Assembly (NCBI RefSeq): GCF_019175385.1
Contig: NC_083337.1
Location: 21,437,885 to 21,501,884 of the forward strand
DNA from: Lycium barbarum
Taxonomy: Eukaryota > Streptophyta > Magnoliopsida > Solanales > Solanaceae
Length of the DNA: 64,000 nt
Direction: 5' to 3'
The translations under genes were made by a program, and so were the position numbers. A model generated the notes under the pieces. That model had not been told where the DNA came from. It did no database searches and saw nothing but the letters and a program-made list of their open reading frames with translations. Below are positions 10,711 to 22,552 of this stretch, piece by piece; position 1 is the first letter of the stretch; every line of letters begins with the position of its first letter.

Positions 10711-13700
10711 ATGAATTTTGGGAGTTCACTCGATAACAGTACTGGTGATGGTGGTGGTGCAACAAGAATCGTTACCAATAGCAACAATAACAACATGATG
10801 TCAATGACTAGTACAATTTCTCATCAGTCACTTGCCAAGTCCATGTTCAAGTCTCCTGGACTCTCTCTTGCACTTGTACGCCAAAACAACCATTAGAAAT
10901 ATTATCAGAAAATTGCAAATTTTTTAGCTCAATTTCCTAAGAAATTCGTAGAATTTAGCTCGTCAGTAACATTTTCGATTGCTTTTCCGTAGGGAATCCC
11001 TACCGATGAGAAGTCCCTCAGAAATTACTGATTCTCTAGTACTGAAAAAAGACAGCCTTTTAAGTATAGTAGTACTATTACTTTTCCTTTATTCTAACTC
11101 ACTCAAATTACACACACACGTTTTTTTTTTTTTCGTGGGCAGCAAACAGGAATGGAAGGCCAGGGTGAAATTGCAAGGATGCCTGATCGAGAGAACTATG
11201 AGGCTAATAATAATAATAGTGTTGGTAGAAGAAGCAGAGAGGAATTAGAGCAAGAAATTAGCAGATCTGGAAGTGACAATTTGGAGAGTATTTCTGGGGA
11301 TGATGAAGATGTTGCTGACAAACCGCCAAGAAAAAAGAAAAGATACCACCGACACACTCCTCAACAAATTCAAGAACTTGAAGCGTACGTAATCATTTCC
11401 TTCTTTTCAACAAAACATAATTGAGGATATTCTTTAAGTCTCCCTTTAATATTGTCTATTAGAAATAGCCTTTCCATCCACCAAAAGTAAAATAAGGTAT
11501 GGCTACACCACACCATCTCCAATTTACACTGATGAAATTATGCAAGTATGTTGTTGTTGTAGTATTAATTACCATTTTCTTTTTTTTGGTCTTCTAGGCT
11601 CTTTAAGGAGTGTCCTCATCCTGATGAGAAACAAAGGTTGGAATTGAGTAAAAGACTTTGCTTAGAGACGAGGCAAGTTAAGTTTTGGTTCCAAAATCGT
11701 AGAACACAAATGAAGGTAACTCTTGGGATCCGATAAAAATGTAACCTCCACTAAAAAAGACTGGAATAAACTACAAACTTCGTCTCTAAATTATTCGTAG
11801 CTAGTATTTTTTTTTTTTTAATAATCCATCACTAAGTATGATTAGCGATGAATTTTGCTGTTTATTTATAGAATTGGACTAATTTCTCATATGGTCATTC
11901 AACTAATAGTTATTATCTCAAAAACTCACATTTCTTCTTGATTCCGATTTCCTTCAACAAAGAAAATGACTTCTGAGATAATAACTATTAGTCAAGTGAC
12001 CATCTGAGTAATCAACTCCTACAGAAATTGTCTGTCACTAATTCCAATTTTTTAAAGTAAGTTTTGGGCTATTTTTCTTGTCCATGTCTAATGGTGTTTG
12101 AATAATTTGCTAAAACTTGATTGCGCCAGACTCAACTCGGACGCCACGAAAATTCGTATTTACAACAAGAGAATGATAAACTTCGAGCTGAAAACATGTC
12201 TATAAAAGAGGCTTTAAGGAACCCAATTTGCACAAATTGTGGTGGTCCAGCAATAATTGGTGAATTATCTTTGGAAGAGCAACATCTTCGGATTGAAAAT
12301 TCGAGGTTGAAAGACGAACTCGATCGAGTTTGTGCACTTGCTGGCAAATTTTTAGGCCGGCCCATTTCATCTTTTCCAGCAAGTGCACAAACTCCTGATT
12401 TCGGTGTAGGGATTTCAAATTCTTTGTCAGTTTTGCCTCATACGAGACAAACAACCGGCTTTGAAATGTCATTTGAAGGATCTATGTATTTGGAACTTGC
12501 TTTGGCTGCTATGGATGAATTAGTAAAAATGGCACAAAGTGATGATCCTCTATGGGTAAGGAGCAGGCAAGGTGGCGGAGAAGCATTGAATCATGAGGAG
12601 TACATGAGGACAATTGGTACTTGTATTGGTTTGAAACCAAAGAAATTTGTTTCTGAGGCTTCTAGGCAGACTGGTATGGTAATCATCAACAGTTTGGCTC
12701 TTGTTGAGACATTAATGGACTCGGTGAGTAATTGAATACCCTCCTTTATGATCCATCTAAGCTCTTTGATTTTCTTTTAGTTTTCTTGTTAAGTATCATT
12801 TCTTGAAGTTATTGATAGTAGTGATATTTTAGGACACTTATGCAAGAATCACTAAGTAGGGAAATTTTCTCTCTTACACGCCCTTAACAAACATTAATCA
12901 GAAGGGGTTTTTAACTGTTTTACCTTTTATTAGTATTTGAACAATCATAACATAGTCCCGTAATTGAGGTGTTTGTAATTTTCAAGAACAGTTGAAATGG
13001 GAAAAAAAATTAATTTTGTCTTGAGCATCTGAAACGACAAATAATTTTAAGACAATTATTTATTCAAAATCACAACAGATACTTTGAGACGGAGGGAGTA
13101 ATGTTGATGATAAACTTTTTTTTTGTAAAACTTTTGTGTAATGTTGGCTTGAGATTAATTTAAAATGAAAGAACATAATTCATACAGTCGACCCCAACTT
13201 GTTGTACTGTTAACTGGGGTTAGCTTTCATATTTGACAGAACAAATGGGCAGAAATGTTTCCTTGTTTGATTGCCAGAACATCAACTATAGATGTGATAT
13301 CAAGTGGTGTTGGGGGAACCAGAAATGGTGCTCTTCAGCTGGTAATTCAAAATGCACTCTCTTTTATTTCATATGCACTCTCTTTTATTTCATAGGCTCA
13401 AAAGTTACATCTTCATATATAATTAACAGATAGGCTTAATTAATTTTTATTTGCAGATGCATTCTGAACTCCAAGTGCTTTCACCATTAGTACCAATCAG
13501 AGAGGTCAATTTTCTCAGGTTTTGCAAACAGCATGCTGAAGGGGTTTGGGCTGTTGTTGATATTTCCATCGATACAGTAAGAGAAACTTCTGGTGTAGCG
13601 ACATTTCCAAATTGCAGGAGGCTACCTTCTGGCTGTGTAGTGCAAGATATGCCCAATGGCTATAGTAAAGTAAATTTCTTGCATCCCTTTGAAAGTGACA

Positions 13701-16700
13701 TTCTTTTTAAACAACTAAGTAAAACAGAAAGTAAGACAAACAAATTGAAATAGAGGGAGTAATAAAGCTTTTTCCCCCCTAAAACCGACCAGTTCTTTGG
13801 AATGAATTCGAATTATAACGCACTTCGTAGTCATTACCCTTGCTTATTTTAGAAGTATGTGCACTCAGAAAAAGTAGTGTAAAAGTTTCTTTGTACTTTC
13901 TTGGCATATTGGTCGTAGATGTAGATGATTCATATGATTTATTAATTTTAATGGCTGGCTAGGAATTAACTGAAACTAAAAATGGAAAATGTATAGGTTA
14001 CATGGGTAGAACATGCAGAATACGACGAGAGTGTGGTTCATCAACTCTACCGTCCATTGATCAGTGCCGGCATGGGGTTTGGTGCACAAAAATGGGTTGC
14101 GACACTCCAACGCCAGTGTGAATGCCTTGCAATCCTCATGTCATCTGCTGTGCCATCGAGGGATCACACAGGTATACACACCTCGCGATCCTTAAAGAAT
14201 TTAAATTATATACACTGACAGTATAAAGAATTGTTCGCACTTTCAATATAATTTAACTAATTTAGGATTTATGCATATACTGTATTATAACCTGTGACAA
14301 GAAGTTAATCACCATTTTACCATGTTATAATCAATGTTTGTAACATTTATTTACTTTTTTCAATTTTTAATTTATTCGGTCCGATGCCACGTCGACGGTA
14401 GCAAAAATAAGCAATGACCGAAGGTGCTATGATTGGACCAATAATAAGTTATTAATTAACATTTCGCATCTTGATAGGAATCTGTGTATGGATTTTTCAA
14501 TTCCTACACGGAGCCGTTTCGTGCGATTACATTTTTATTATCTTCCAAATTTATTTTCTTAAAAAGTATTTTTAATGTGTGAGTAATGAAGCCAATGAGG
14601 TGTTTTTAAATATTTGGAATTACCGTCTGAACATTTACATTGATGTCAATTCGGCTGTCTGAGGCTTCGTTATATTACTACTTTTCATTTCACCTCTTTT
14701 GTTATTACAGTAGTGTATTATTTCCCATTAAATCATTTTTGGAGCGTCTTATTTCTTTTTCGGAAAAAAAAATAGTTATAGTTGGCCAGTACTACAAGTC
14801 TTAAACTCAACCAATTATAGTAGGTTAAATATTTTTTATTTTTACGCCATATTACGGATTGAAATTGGGAATTAACTTAATCGGACAATTCGGGTTTACA
14901 AGTTTAGTGCACGTACACAATATAAACTCCAAACTTGATAACCCCGTTGTTCAAAGAATTGATCTTTTTCATATGATCACTAGGTTAATTACACTACAAA
15001 AAAAAAAAAAAAAAATTGAAATTAGCTACGAACTTTGTCACTAATCTATCGCTAAATTGCTTGTAGTTAATCAAATTATCTGATAATCTGTAGATAAATA
15101 GGATAGCGACGAATTTTGCTACTATTTATCTACAAAATTTGTTCGGCTGTGATTTCTGTTTTTTAAATAGTGTTGCTTATTCTATGATTGATGAGGGAAA
15201 AAATAATTCAAATGCAGCATTAACTCCAAGTGGAAGGAGGAGCATGTTGAAGTTAGCACAACGTATGACCAACAACTTTTGTGCTGGTGTTTGTGCTTCC
15301 TCCATACACAAGTGGAACAAACTTTGTGTAGGAAATGTGGACGAGGATGTTCGAGTTATGACCCGAAAGAGTATTGATGACCCCGGGGAGCCACCGGGGA
15401 TTGTATTAAGCGTGGCAACGTCTGTTAGGTTGCCTGTTTCCACACAAAGACTCTTCGATTTTCTTCGTGATGAATGGTTGAGGAGCGAATGGGATATTCT
15501 TTCAAATGGCGGTCCTGTTCAAGAAATGGCACATATTGCTAAAGGCCAAGATCATGGCAACTGCGTCTCCCTACTCCGTGCTAGTGTAATCTTTCTCACC
15601 TTCTCGTCATCTTTAATAAGTGTTGAGTCACTCATTTAGTTATTATCTCAGAAAATCACGCTTTTTGAGAAAATTGGAATCGAGAAGAAAAATGACATTA
15701 ATTATGAAACAATAATTATTAGTTGAGTAACTATATATGAGAAATCAACTCTCTTTAGTAATGAAGCACAAAACCAAGTAAATAATTGCATGGTTTTTTC
15801 ATGGGAACATACACACTTTTTCTATAAAGCTGGTAAATACATACTTCTTTCACTCTTCTTGTTTTATAATGTTTCAAAATATTTGAAACTCTTTGATTTT
15901 TTTATATTTTATACTTTTAAGAATTCACATTCATTAAATTATTTAATTTTAAACTTTAATGTGTTGATTTCCTATTCATTAACTCTTTATTTATCACTTT
16001 AAATATTTTATTCCACTGTCCCCAATAAAATACATATGCCAAATTAATATTTTAAAGTCAAGGTGATAATCAAATAGGTAAAAACCATTTAGTAGCATTC
16101 ATCATATTTATGGGTTATTTGGATAAGTTATTCTTTATATCTCCTCAAGTTACTATATATTTATCTCTTAAAATTTTTAGATCATAAAATACTTTTCTAT
16201 TTCCTAAAGTGATATTTATTTTAAATAAAATTGATTTAGTTAAAACTAGATTTATTTTGGATACTGAGGGGGTAACATGAAATGCAGTGTGAGTTATATC
16301 TGTTTCATATGTGTAATGTGTATGCATGTAAATGAAAGACGAGAATTGATTTGACTTTAATATGTGTGCATTTGTCTTTTTATTAGAAAAAGGTTGAATT
16401 GAAAAAGAGGAATAGGGAATTTTGTAAGTATCTTCAAAGACGGTTCATTACAGATCTGGGTTGTCTGTCACCTTCTTACAAGGGTCAAAACACATGACAC
16501 TTGTTGCTTGTATGGGTCAGCCTACCATGATGTCACATACTTTTCATGAAAAGTGTCTGGCATTAGTTGACTCATATACTCTTTAACAGCAATTATTAGC
16601 CCCTCGTATTCAGTTTGTTTTTTTTGGTAAATCTTTAATTTTTTTTTAATATGATTTGATTAAGACCATAAAATTAAATAATATTTTAATATGTTCTACG

Positions 16701-17333
16701 TGTTTTTAGTTAACAATCTCAAAATTTAAAAATCTTCTTAATTACTTTCTTAAACTCGTGCGAAGTCAAAATCAAACAAACAAACAAATTGAAACGAAGA
16801 GATATATTTAAAAAAAAAAAAACATAAATGGCATCTTCCGTAAATTCTAATGAAATCTAAGGGGTTGTTTGGTTCACGTATTAACTTATCTCGAAATTAT
16901 ATTTTTGAGAGTTTTCGATCATATGGAAAAAGATAACACCCAAATAAATGGGATAAACTGAGATATTAAAAATTAAATTTAAAATTAAATTTATATTTTA
17001 TTTGATTTTTCTCTACAGGCTTCCAACGAGAGCCAAAGCAGCATGTTAATTCTTCAAGAGACTTCCACAGACGCATCAGGGTCGCTTATAGTATATGCGC
17101 CAGTTGACATACCTGCAATGCACTTGGTGATGAACGGTGGAGATTCATCTTACGTGGCACTGCTCCCTTCAGGGTTTTCCATAGTACCAGATGGGCCCAT
17201 GTCTCATGGGCCTAATATGATTAAAAGTCTTCGTGATGGGCCTAAGGACCCAGACCAGAGAGTAAGTTGGTCCCTCTTGACTATAGCATTCCAAATATTG
17301 GGTATGTTTTTTTCTTTTAAAATACTAATCTAA
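10711..17333 (+). CDS. ANL2-like: HD-ZIP IV homeodomain-START transcription factor, ANL2/CD2-like; 3' exon missing
   Basis: Nine exons join in frame with GT-AG borders: 10711-10875, 11143-11384, 11598-11715, 12130-12723, 13240-13341, 13457-13669, 13997-14171, 15218-15585, 17019-17301 or on to a stop at 17333. Read through, this gives about 763 residues. The product is a nuclear, DNA-binding regulator; relatives control epidermal identity, cuticle and anthocyanin. Residues about 117-176 are the homeodomain ([23 protein letters not shown] at 166-171). About 177-250 is the zipper-loop-zipper with CTNC at 209-212. START begins near 295 ([20 protein letters not shown]), followed by the HD-SAD region ([37 protein letters not shown]). 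The conserved [10 protein letters not shown] is present, but the usual final segment of about 35 residues (VNSLPTAKL...) is not. A phase-1 donor GGTATGT at 17301 fits a lost or distant last exon. All nine exons lack internal stops, so it may be functional or only recently damaged. Confidence 0.88.
10876..11142 (+). other. HD-ZIP IV intron 1
   Basis: The donor GTACGC follows the LSLAL codons; the acceptor is GTGGGCAG before CAAACAGGAATGG. This junction, between LSLAL and QTGMEGQ, is where I recall related genes having their first coding intron. The T-run before the acceptor is a good polypyrimidine tract. No inserted element seen. Confidence 0.8.
11874..12018. mobile_element. Small hairpin MITE in HD-ZIP IV intron 3
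   Basis: Left arm AATTTCTCATATGGTCATTC...AACTAATAGTTATTATCTCA and right arm TGAGATAATAACTATTAGTC...AAGTGACCATCTGAGTAATC are near-perfect inverted repeats with a short loop. A second, more diverged member sits in intron 8 of the same gene (15615-15755). Exact ends and TSD were not fixed. Intron 3 (11716-12129) otherwise holds a T-run and a short GCGATGAATTTTGCTG segment resembling CACTA subterminal text. Confidence 0.65.
12724..13239 (+). other. HD-ZIP IV intron 4 with a Stowaway-like end
   Basis: Intron bounded by GTGAGT and TTTGACAG. It contains CTTTGAGACGGAGGGAGTA at about 13081-13100, the hallmark 3' terminus of Stowaway MITEs. A matching 5' terminus was not found, so this is probably a truncated copy. 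A similar GAGGGAGTAA ending occurs at about 13754 in intron 6. Confidence 0.5.
14172..15217 (+). other. HD-ZIP IV intron 7
   Basis: A 1,046-bp intron from GTATAC to AATGCAG. It is AT-rich and carries a CACTA-like MITE (14992-15172) ending only 45 bp before exon 8. No coding sequence seen. Confidence 0.75.
14992..15172. mobile_element. CACTA-type MITE in intron 7
   Basis: It begins CACTACAAAAAAAAAA and ends TTTTTTAAATAGTG. The flanks are TTA (14989-14991) and TTG (15173-15175), a 3-bp TSD with one mismatch. The interior has AGCTACGAACTTTGTC, ATCGCTAAATTG and TAGCGACGAATTTTGC, the same kind of subterminal text as the large CACTA element at 50535-58131. Confidence 0.6.
15586..17018 (+). other. 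HD-ZIP IV intron 8
   Basis: A 1,433-bp intron from GTAATC to CTCTACAG, very AT-rich. It contains the second hairpin MITE (15615-15755) and repeat-like text near 16861 (GGGGTTGTTTGGTTCA), a common MITE-type end whose partner was not found. No exon-like sequence seen. Confidence 0.7.
15615..15755. mobile_element. Second copy of the hairpin MITE, intron 8
   Basis: Left arm GTTGAGTCACTCATTTAGTT...ATTATCTCAG and right arm AATAATTATTAGTTGAGTAA...TATGAGAAATCAACTC are inverted copies of one another. They resemble the arms of the intron 3 MITE. It starts about 30 bp after the exon 8 donor. Confidence 0.55.
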
Positions 17334-17608
17334 ACACTTTCTGAGATCTTCCCTTTGTGAAACTCAAACCCAATGTCTAATAGAAGAGACCGAAAACATC
17401 CTGACTTTACCAAAATCGAACTTCGACGACCTCCTTTTGCCGGAACTCTTTCTCCATCGCCGACGAAGAAAAGCAAAGAGAAAGTTAGAAATTGTTTTTG
17501 GGCAAAACTTGATATTTTTCTAAGTAGAATTAACAGACTAAAAGTGGAACAAATCTATAACTTAAAAGCTTCAGGACGACAATGGAGATTTGAGATATAT
17601 GAAGAAGG
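17334..17608. other. Sequence between the last readable HD-ZIP IV exon and the MULE
   Basis: It contains a short open stretch (from 17373, beginning MSNRRDRKHPDFTKIELRRP) not recognised as part of the HD-ZIP IV protein or any family. The expected C-terminal HD-ZIP IV exon is not here. The last ten bases (17599-17608, ATGAAGAAGG) are the left TSD of the MULE. Confidence 0.5.
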
Positions 17609-19122
17609 GGGAAAATACATAAATCCCCCCCCCCCCCCAAACGTATACTTGGATTAATTATGACACACCCAACCTTTGCGGGCGATCTATTACTCCCCTG
17701 ACCTTTTTTTTTTTTTTTTTTTTTTGTATTTTTGTACTTTTTTCAGCTGACATGACACAATCAAAATTTGATGCCCAGTTGCACAGTGGAGAGTGTTGCA
17801 CACTCTCTGCCACATTGGCGCCACGTCAGTGCCACATCACTGCCACGTCTTCTTCTTCTTCTTCTTCTTCTTCTTCTTCTTCTTCTTCTTCTTCTTCTTC
17901 ATTTTAAGAAATCAATCAACCCATTTTCCTCCATTAACACACACATATTCAATTTCATCATCAATCATAAAAAGCTTATTTTCAAGAAATCAACCGACCC
18001 ATATTCTTCCTCCATTAACACATACACATTCAACCCATTTTCTTCAAAATTAACAACACATATTCAACCCATTTTCTTCCTCCATTAACACACACACATT
18101 CAATTTCATCATCAATCATACATATCTTTTCAAGAAATCCATCACCCATTTTCTTCCTCCATTAACACACACACATTGAAGGGCAACCAGTCCATTTGAA
18201 GGGCAGTTCGTGCAATTTCTTCATTGTTTATTTTGTAAACAATGAAGGGCAATTCATGCAACCAGTCCATTTGAAGGGCAATTCGTGTAAACAATGAAGG
18301 GCAACCAGTCCATTTGAAGGGCAGTTCGTGCAATTTCTTCATTGTTTATTTTGTAAACAATGAAGGGCAATTCGTGTAAACAATGAAGGGCAACCAGTCC
18401 ATTTGAAAGGCAGTTTGTGCAATTTCTTCATTGTTTATTTTGTAAACAATGAAGGGCAATTCGTGCAATAAATATTTTTGAGCAACCAGTCCATTTGAAG
18501 GGCAGTTCGTGCAATTTCTTCATTGTTTATTTTGAAGAAAATGGGTTGAATGTGTGTGTGTTAATGGAGGAAGAAATGGGTTGAATGTGTGTGTATTAAT
18601 GGAAGAAGAATATGGGTTGGTTGATTTCTTAAAAAGATATTTATGATTGATGAAAGAAATTGAATGTGTGTGTGTTAATAGAGGAAGAAAATGGGTTGAA
18701 TGTGTGTGTGTGTGTGTGTGTTAATGGAGGAAGAAAATGGGTGATGGATTTCTTGAAATGAAGAAGAAGAAGAAGAAGAAGAAGAAGAAGAAGAAGGGTT
18801 TAGTGATGAAGAAGACAAAACTAATGGAGGATTTAATGGTTAATTAGAGGTTAATTAGTGTAAATATAATTAATAAAAGAAAATCAAATGAAAAAAAAAA
18901 GAAAGGAAAAGTGGCGGTGACATGGCGCCAATGTGGCGGAGAGTGTGCAACACTCTCCACTAAGAAACTGGGCATCAAATTTTGATTGTGCCATGTTAGC
19001 CGAAAAAAGTACAAAAATACAGAAAAAATAAGGCCAGGGAGGTAACAGGTCGCCCGCAAAAGGTGGGTGCGTCATGATTAATCCAAGTATACGTTGGGGG
19101 TTTTTTTTTAATGTATTTTCCC
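17609..19122. mobile_element. Non-autonomous long-TIR Mutator-like foldback element (1,514 bp)
   Basis: The element begins GGGAAAATACAT and ends GTATTTTCCC. It is flanked by the perfect 10-bp repeat ATGAAGAAGG (17599-17608 and 19123-19132). A 9-11 bp TSD with long terminal repeats points to the Mutator superfamily. The inverted arms extend well inward: ACGTATACTTGGATTAAT, GATGCCCAGTT, GAGAGTGTTGCACACTCTC and GCCACATTGGCGCCA all recur inverted at 18900-19100. The (TTC)n tract at about 17845-17900 pairs with the (GAA)n tract at about 18760-18797. No transposase is encoded. Confidence 0.85.
18178..18533. repeat. Tandem repeats in the MULE core
   Basis: About four imperfect copies of a unit of roughly 90-115 bp, each with ACCAGTCCATTTGAAGGGCA, GTGCAATTTCTTCATTG and AACAATGAAGGGCAATTC. 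They lie at the turn of the foldback. Spacing is irregular and there are no uniform spacers. Confidence 0.75.
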
Positions 19123-19132
19123 ATGAAGAAGG

Positions 19133-19516
19133 AGGGAAAAAAAGGGGGAGAAACAAAACAAGAAATTAACAAAATAAAAAGAGAAAATGAAAATGAAAAG
19201 AAAATAAAAGAAAATGCTCTAAAAATAAAAGTTTAACTAATTTTCTGAAAGGAGCTATTAATTCTACTTCAAATTAATTCAAAGGGGTAATAGGATCCCG
19301 CAAATTGCAAATTGCTTTTCTTTATTCCGACGGTTACCGTGTCTCAACACAAGTTGAGATATCAAATCTTGTTATCACATGTAACTTGTTTTGCCATCAA
19401 ATTCCTTTTTTCCTTTATTTTCTTTTATTAGGAACCCCACGTAAACTACAATACCCAACATTTTTGGGAGGGTAATTAAATTTTCCAAAACTTACAAAGA
19501 GGAGGAACCAAGCATA
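19133..19516. other. AT-rich interval between the MULE and element B
   Basis: An A-rich stretch (AAAAGAGAAAATGAAAATG) and then mixed AT-rich sequence. No ORF, RNA gene or repeat identified. It ends with CTAGG, the left TSD of element B (19517-19521). Confidence 0.5.
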
Positions 19517-19521
19517 CTAGG

Positions 19522-20136
19522 TGTATACGGTAAAAACCGGATATATGTTAAACCGGTAAGATCAGAGACCGAAGGAAGAGAGGGAAGAACATTATTTGGT
19601 CCGGTTTCTCCATAGCCGATTTGATCGTGGCCGTTAGTCCGTTTGATCGTGGCCGTTGGTCCGGGAGATCCGTTACGCGATTGCCACGCGTCGATACCGT
19701 TCTGCCATGTTTAACTGTCAATCGTACGGGTGTCAGACCGTACGACCAACCTAATCCATTTCAGAGTTTTTCTTTATTTTTTAGGGCCTCTTGTTGTATG
19801 AAGCCCATGGGGCGACACTATAAATAGGGGTCATTGCCCCACTTTTGAGCGGTTGGCTTCCTCATATCAAGAATATTTTGTACTAGAAAATATATACAAA
19901 TCTCTCTCTCAATATCGGATTTTGGTCCGAATTCATTGTGTTCATCTCTTAAATTTGTTCAATTAAGTAATACTCATATATTAATAGATACATAAATCTA
20001 TAGCGAATCTCCAATCATTATTACTTTCTTCATATCATATCCATACATATCTTTTTCCACCAAATAGATTGAGGCTTAACCACATATCCTATACCTACTC
20101 ACAAATTTAATTGATTATCCAAATTTGGGGTAAACA
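19522..20136 (+). repeat. Element B 5' LTR (615 bp)
   Basis: It starts TGTATACGGTAAAAACCGG and ends GGGGTAAACA. It has a tandem GATCGTGGCCGTTNGTCCG pair, CACTATAAATAGGGG (TATA-like) near 19815 and a C/T-rich stretch of CTCTCTCTC near 19905, a plausible promoter and leader. It matches 43878-44502. Confidence 0.92.
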
Positions 20137-20139
20137 ATT

Positions 20140-20158
20140 TGGCGCCCACCGTGGGGCT
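20140..20158 (+). other. Element B primer binding site (tRNA-Lys)
   Basis: TGGCGCCCACCGTGGGGCT three bases after the 5' LTR end, complementary to the 3' end of tRNA-Lys(CUU) as I recall it. The same site is used by element A. Confidence 0.87.
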
Positions 20159-20245
20159 AGGATAATAGTGGTCTTTGATCTTGATCTCTATCTTACCCAT
20201 CAAAATCAAAAACATCTTCTGGTCATCTCTGAAAAAACGGACCAA

Positions 20246-22552
20246 ATGGCTAACAGTGGGCAATCTGATCACGTCAACAACAACGAGATCGTGGCCGAAA
20301 ATGAAAACAACTGGCCACGAGGATTACCAAACCCCGCTGACCCTAACCCCGTTAATTCGAGAGAGGGCCTCAACTGACAAAACACCGTGGACCAGGAGAA
20401 TGCCGCCCAGCCGGCCACTGACCCTTTAAATACTCACAATTCAATTACTTTGTCCCGGACACAGGGCTGAAAAGAACCGGTGAATGGTAATATTGACTTA
20501 CGTTTAATTTTGAAATGTTGTAGGAACAGAGAGCGGCGATTGCCGAACAGGGAATCGCAATAGCCCAGTTGCAAAATGGCAGAGATAAAACGACCCCGGA
20601 GAAGGCGAATGGTGTTGCTGAACCCAGAAGAGATGAGGCACGGATGGTTGAAAGCAATGGGTCCGGAGCTGGTTCATCCACTGAGGTTCTGAGAATGCTC
20701 GAAACATTGGCGAAGCGGGTAAAATCGACCGAAAAAAGGGTGGAAACAAACAACTCTCGGGTGGATCAAATCCCGAGGGCTCCGCCTATTTTGAAGGGGC
20801 CGAATTCAAAGAGGTACATCCAAAGGCCTTTTCCTCCGAGTACGGCTCTGAAGTTGATCTCGAAGAGGTTCAAAATGCCGGATATCCAAAAATATGACGG
20901 CACAACGGACCCTCACGAACACGTGACCTCATACGCCTGCACTATAAAAGGCAATGATATGGAATAAGATGAAATCGAATCCGTGTTGCTGAAAATGTTC
21001 GGGGAAACTCTGTCAAAAGGAGCATTGACTTGGTACGACCATCTGCCCGAGCATTCAATCACTTCTTTCGAAATGCTCGCCGATGCGTTCGTAAAAGCAC
21101 ACGCCGGAGCCAAAAAGGTGCAGGCTCGGAAGGCGGATATTTTCCGTATAGCCCAAAGAGATGATAAGTTACTACGTGAATTTGTCAACCGGTTCCAAAG
21201 GGAATGAATGGAGCTCCCCCCGGTTCCGGAGGAATGGGCTGCACAAGCTTTCACAAAGGGGCTCAATGTTCGGAGCTCGACGACTTCATTCAAATTAAAG
21301 GAAAGCTTGCTGGAATACGAGGCTATGACATGGGAAGATGTCCATAACCGATACGAGTTGAAGATTCGGTTGGAGGATGAACAAAAGTTTTGATAGACCA
21401 AGGAAAAATTACGAACCGGAGGCGAGGTCATCGAGGGAAAGGTATCGGCCATATTCTCATTCGGAGAAACCAAGCTTCAGGTCGGAGAAATCCATGGTTG
21501 GCCCGAGCCATTTCTCCGGTCGGGGTGATAAACGGGTCGAGCACCGGTCGAACAGTCGAGGTCTCTCATTCAGGAGTGATGCCGGAAGCTCTACCGGCAA
21601 CAAAGATTCGCCGAGGATATCGGAGTACAACTTCAACGTCAACACCTCGGACCTTGTATCGGCCATTGGCCATATTCCGGATGTAATATGGCCGAGACCT
21701 CTAAGGTCGGATCTGGGCCAACGGGACCCGAACATGATGTGTGAATATCATAGAACCCATAGACACAGAACTGAGGATTGTTGCCAGTTAAGAGAGGAGG
21801 TAGCCCGGTTACTGAAGAATGGCCATCTCCGAGAATTGCTGAGTGAAAGAGTCAAAGGTCACTACAAGGAAAGGGAGACCCATAAAAGGGCTAAGCCAGT
21901 AGAACCCCAGCATATAATCAACATGATAATTGGGGGAACCGATACCCCACGAGGGCCGGTGATGAAACGAACCAAGGTCTCTGTTGTGCGTGAAAAGCGC
22001 GGCCGGGATTACATACCCGAGGGTTCCATCTCTTTCAGCAACGAGGACGCAGAAGGCATCATTCAACCGTACAATGATGCATTGGTAATCTCTATTCTTA
22101 TCTTTAAAACTCAAATTAAACGTATTTTGATTGACCTAGGTAGCTCGGTCAATATCATCCGGTGGAGAGTGGTCGAACAGCTAAGGCTACTCGATCAGAT
22201 TGTACCGGTAGCCCGAGTACTCAGTGGGTTCAACATGGCGAGCGAAACCACAAAGGGGAAGATCTCATTTTCGGTAAACATCGATGGCACTATCCAGCAA
22301 ACGGTGTTCTATGTAATCGAAAGAGATATGAAGTATAATGCATTACTGGGTAGACCCTGGATACATAGCATGATGGTCGTGCCGTCGACATTGCTTCAAC
22401 TGCTAAAATTCCCGACTCCCGAGGGGATAAAAAACATCCGAGGTGAACAACCCACTGCAAGGGAGATGTTCGCAGTCGAGGAAGTGACACCTCAGCCCAA
22501 AAAATCGAATCAAAAGGAAGAAGATTCAACCGGGGAAAAGGACACCAAATAG
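20246..22552 (+). pseudogene. Element B gag-protease, with stops
   Basis: Start ATG at 20246 (MANSGQSDHVNNNE). The order matches element A: MPDIQKYDGTTD, GALTWYDHLPEHSIT, then CEYHRTHRHRTEDC, protease ILIDLGSSVNII (S to L in the D-S-G motif) and LLGRPWIHS. In-frame stops occur at about 20375 (TGA where A has CGA), 20468 (TGA), 20965 (TAA where A has GAA) and 21205 (TGA where A has CGA). A frameshift near 21380-21392 drops residues that A keeps (QLELPQGPV). The frame ends KDTK-TAG at 22550-22552 and continues open as QSKQSGLDPGYEEDDF until element C begins. Confidence 0.88.

Noticed and set aside
12132..12472. Minus-strand ORFs across HD-ZIP IV exon 4
   Set aside because: Antisense shadows of a conserved coding exon.
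18178..18533. Repeat array that could look CRISPR-like
   Set aside because: Plant DNA, irregular unit length, no distinct spacers; it is the core of a foldback element.
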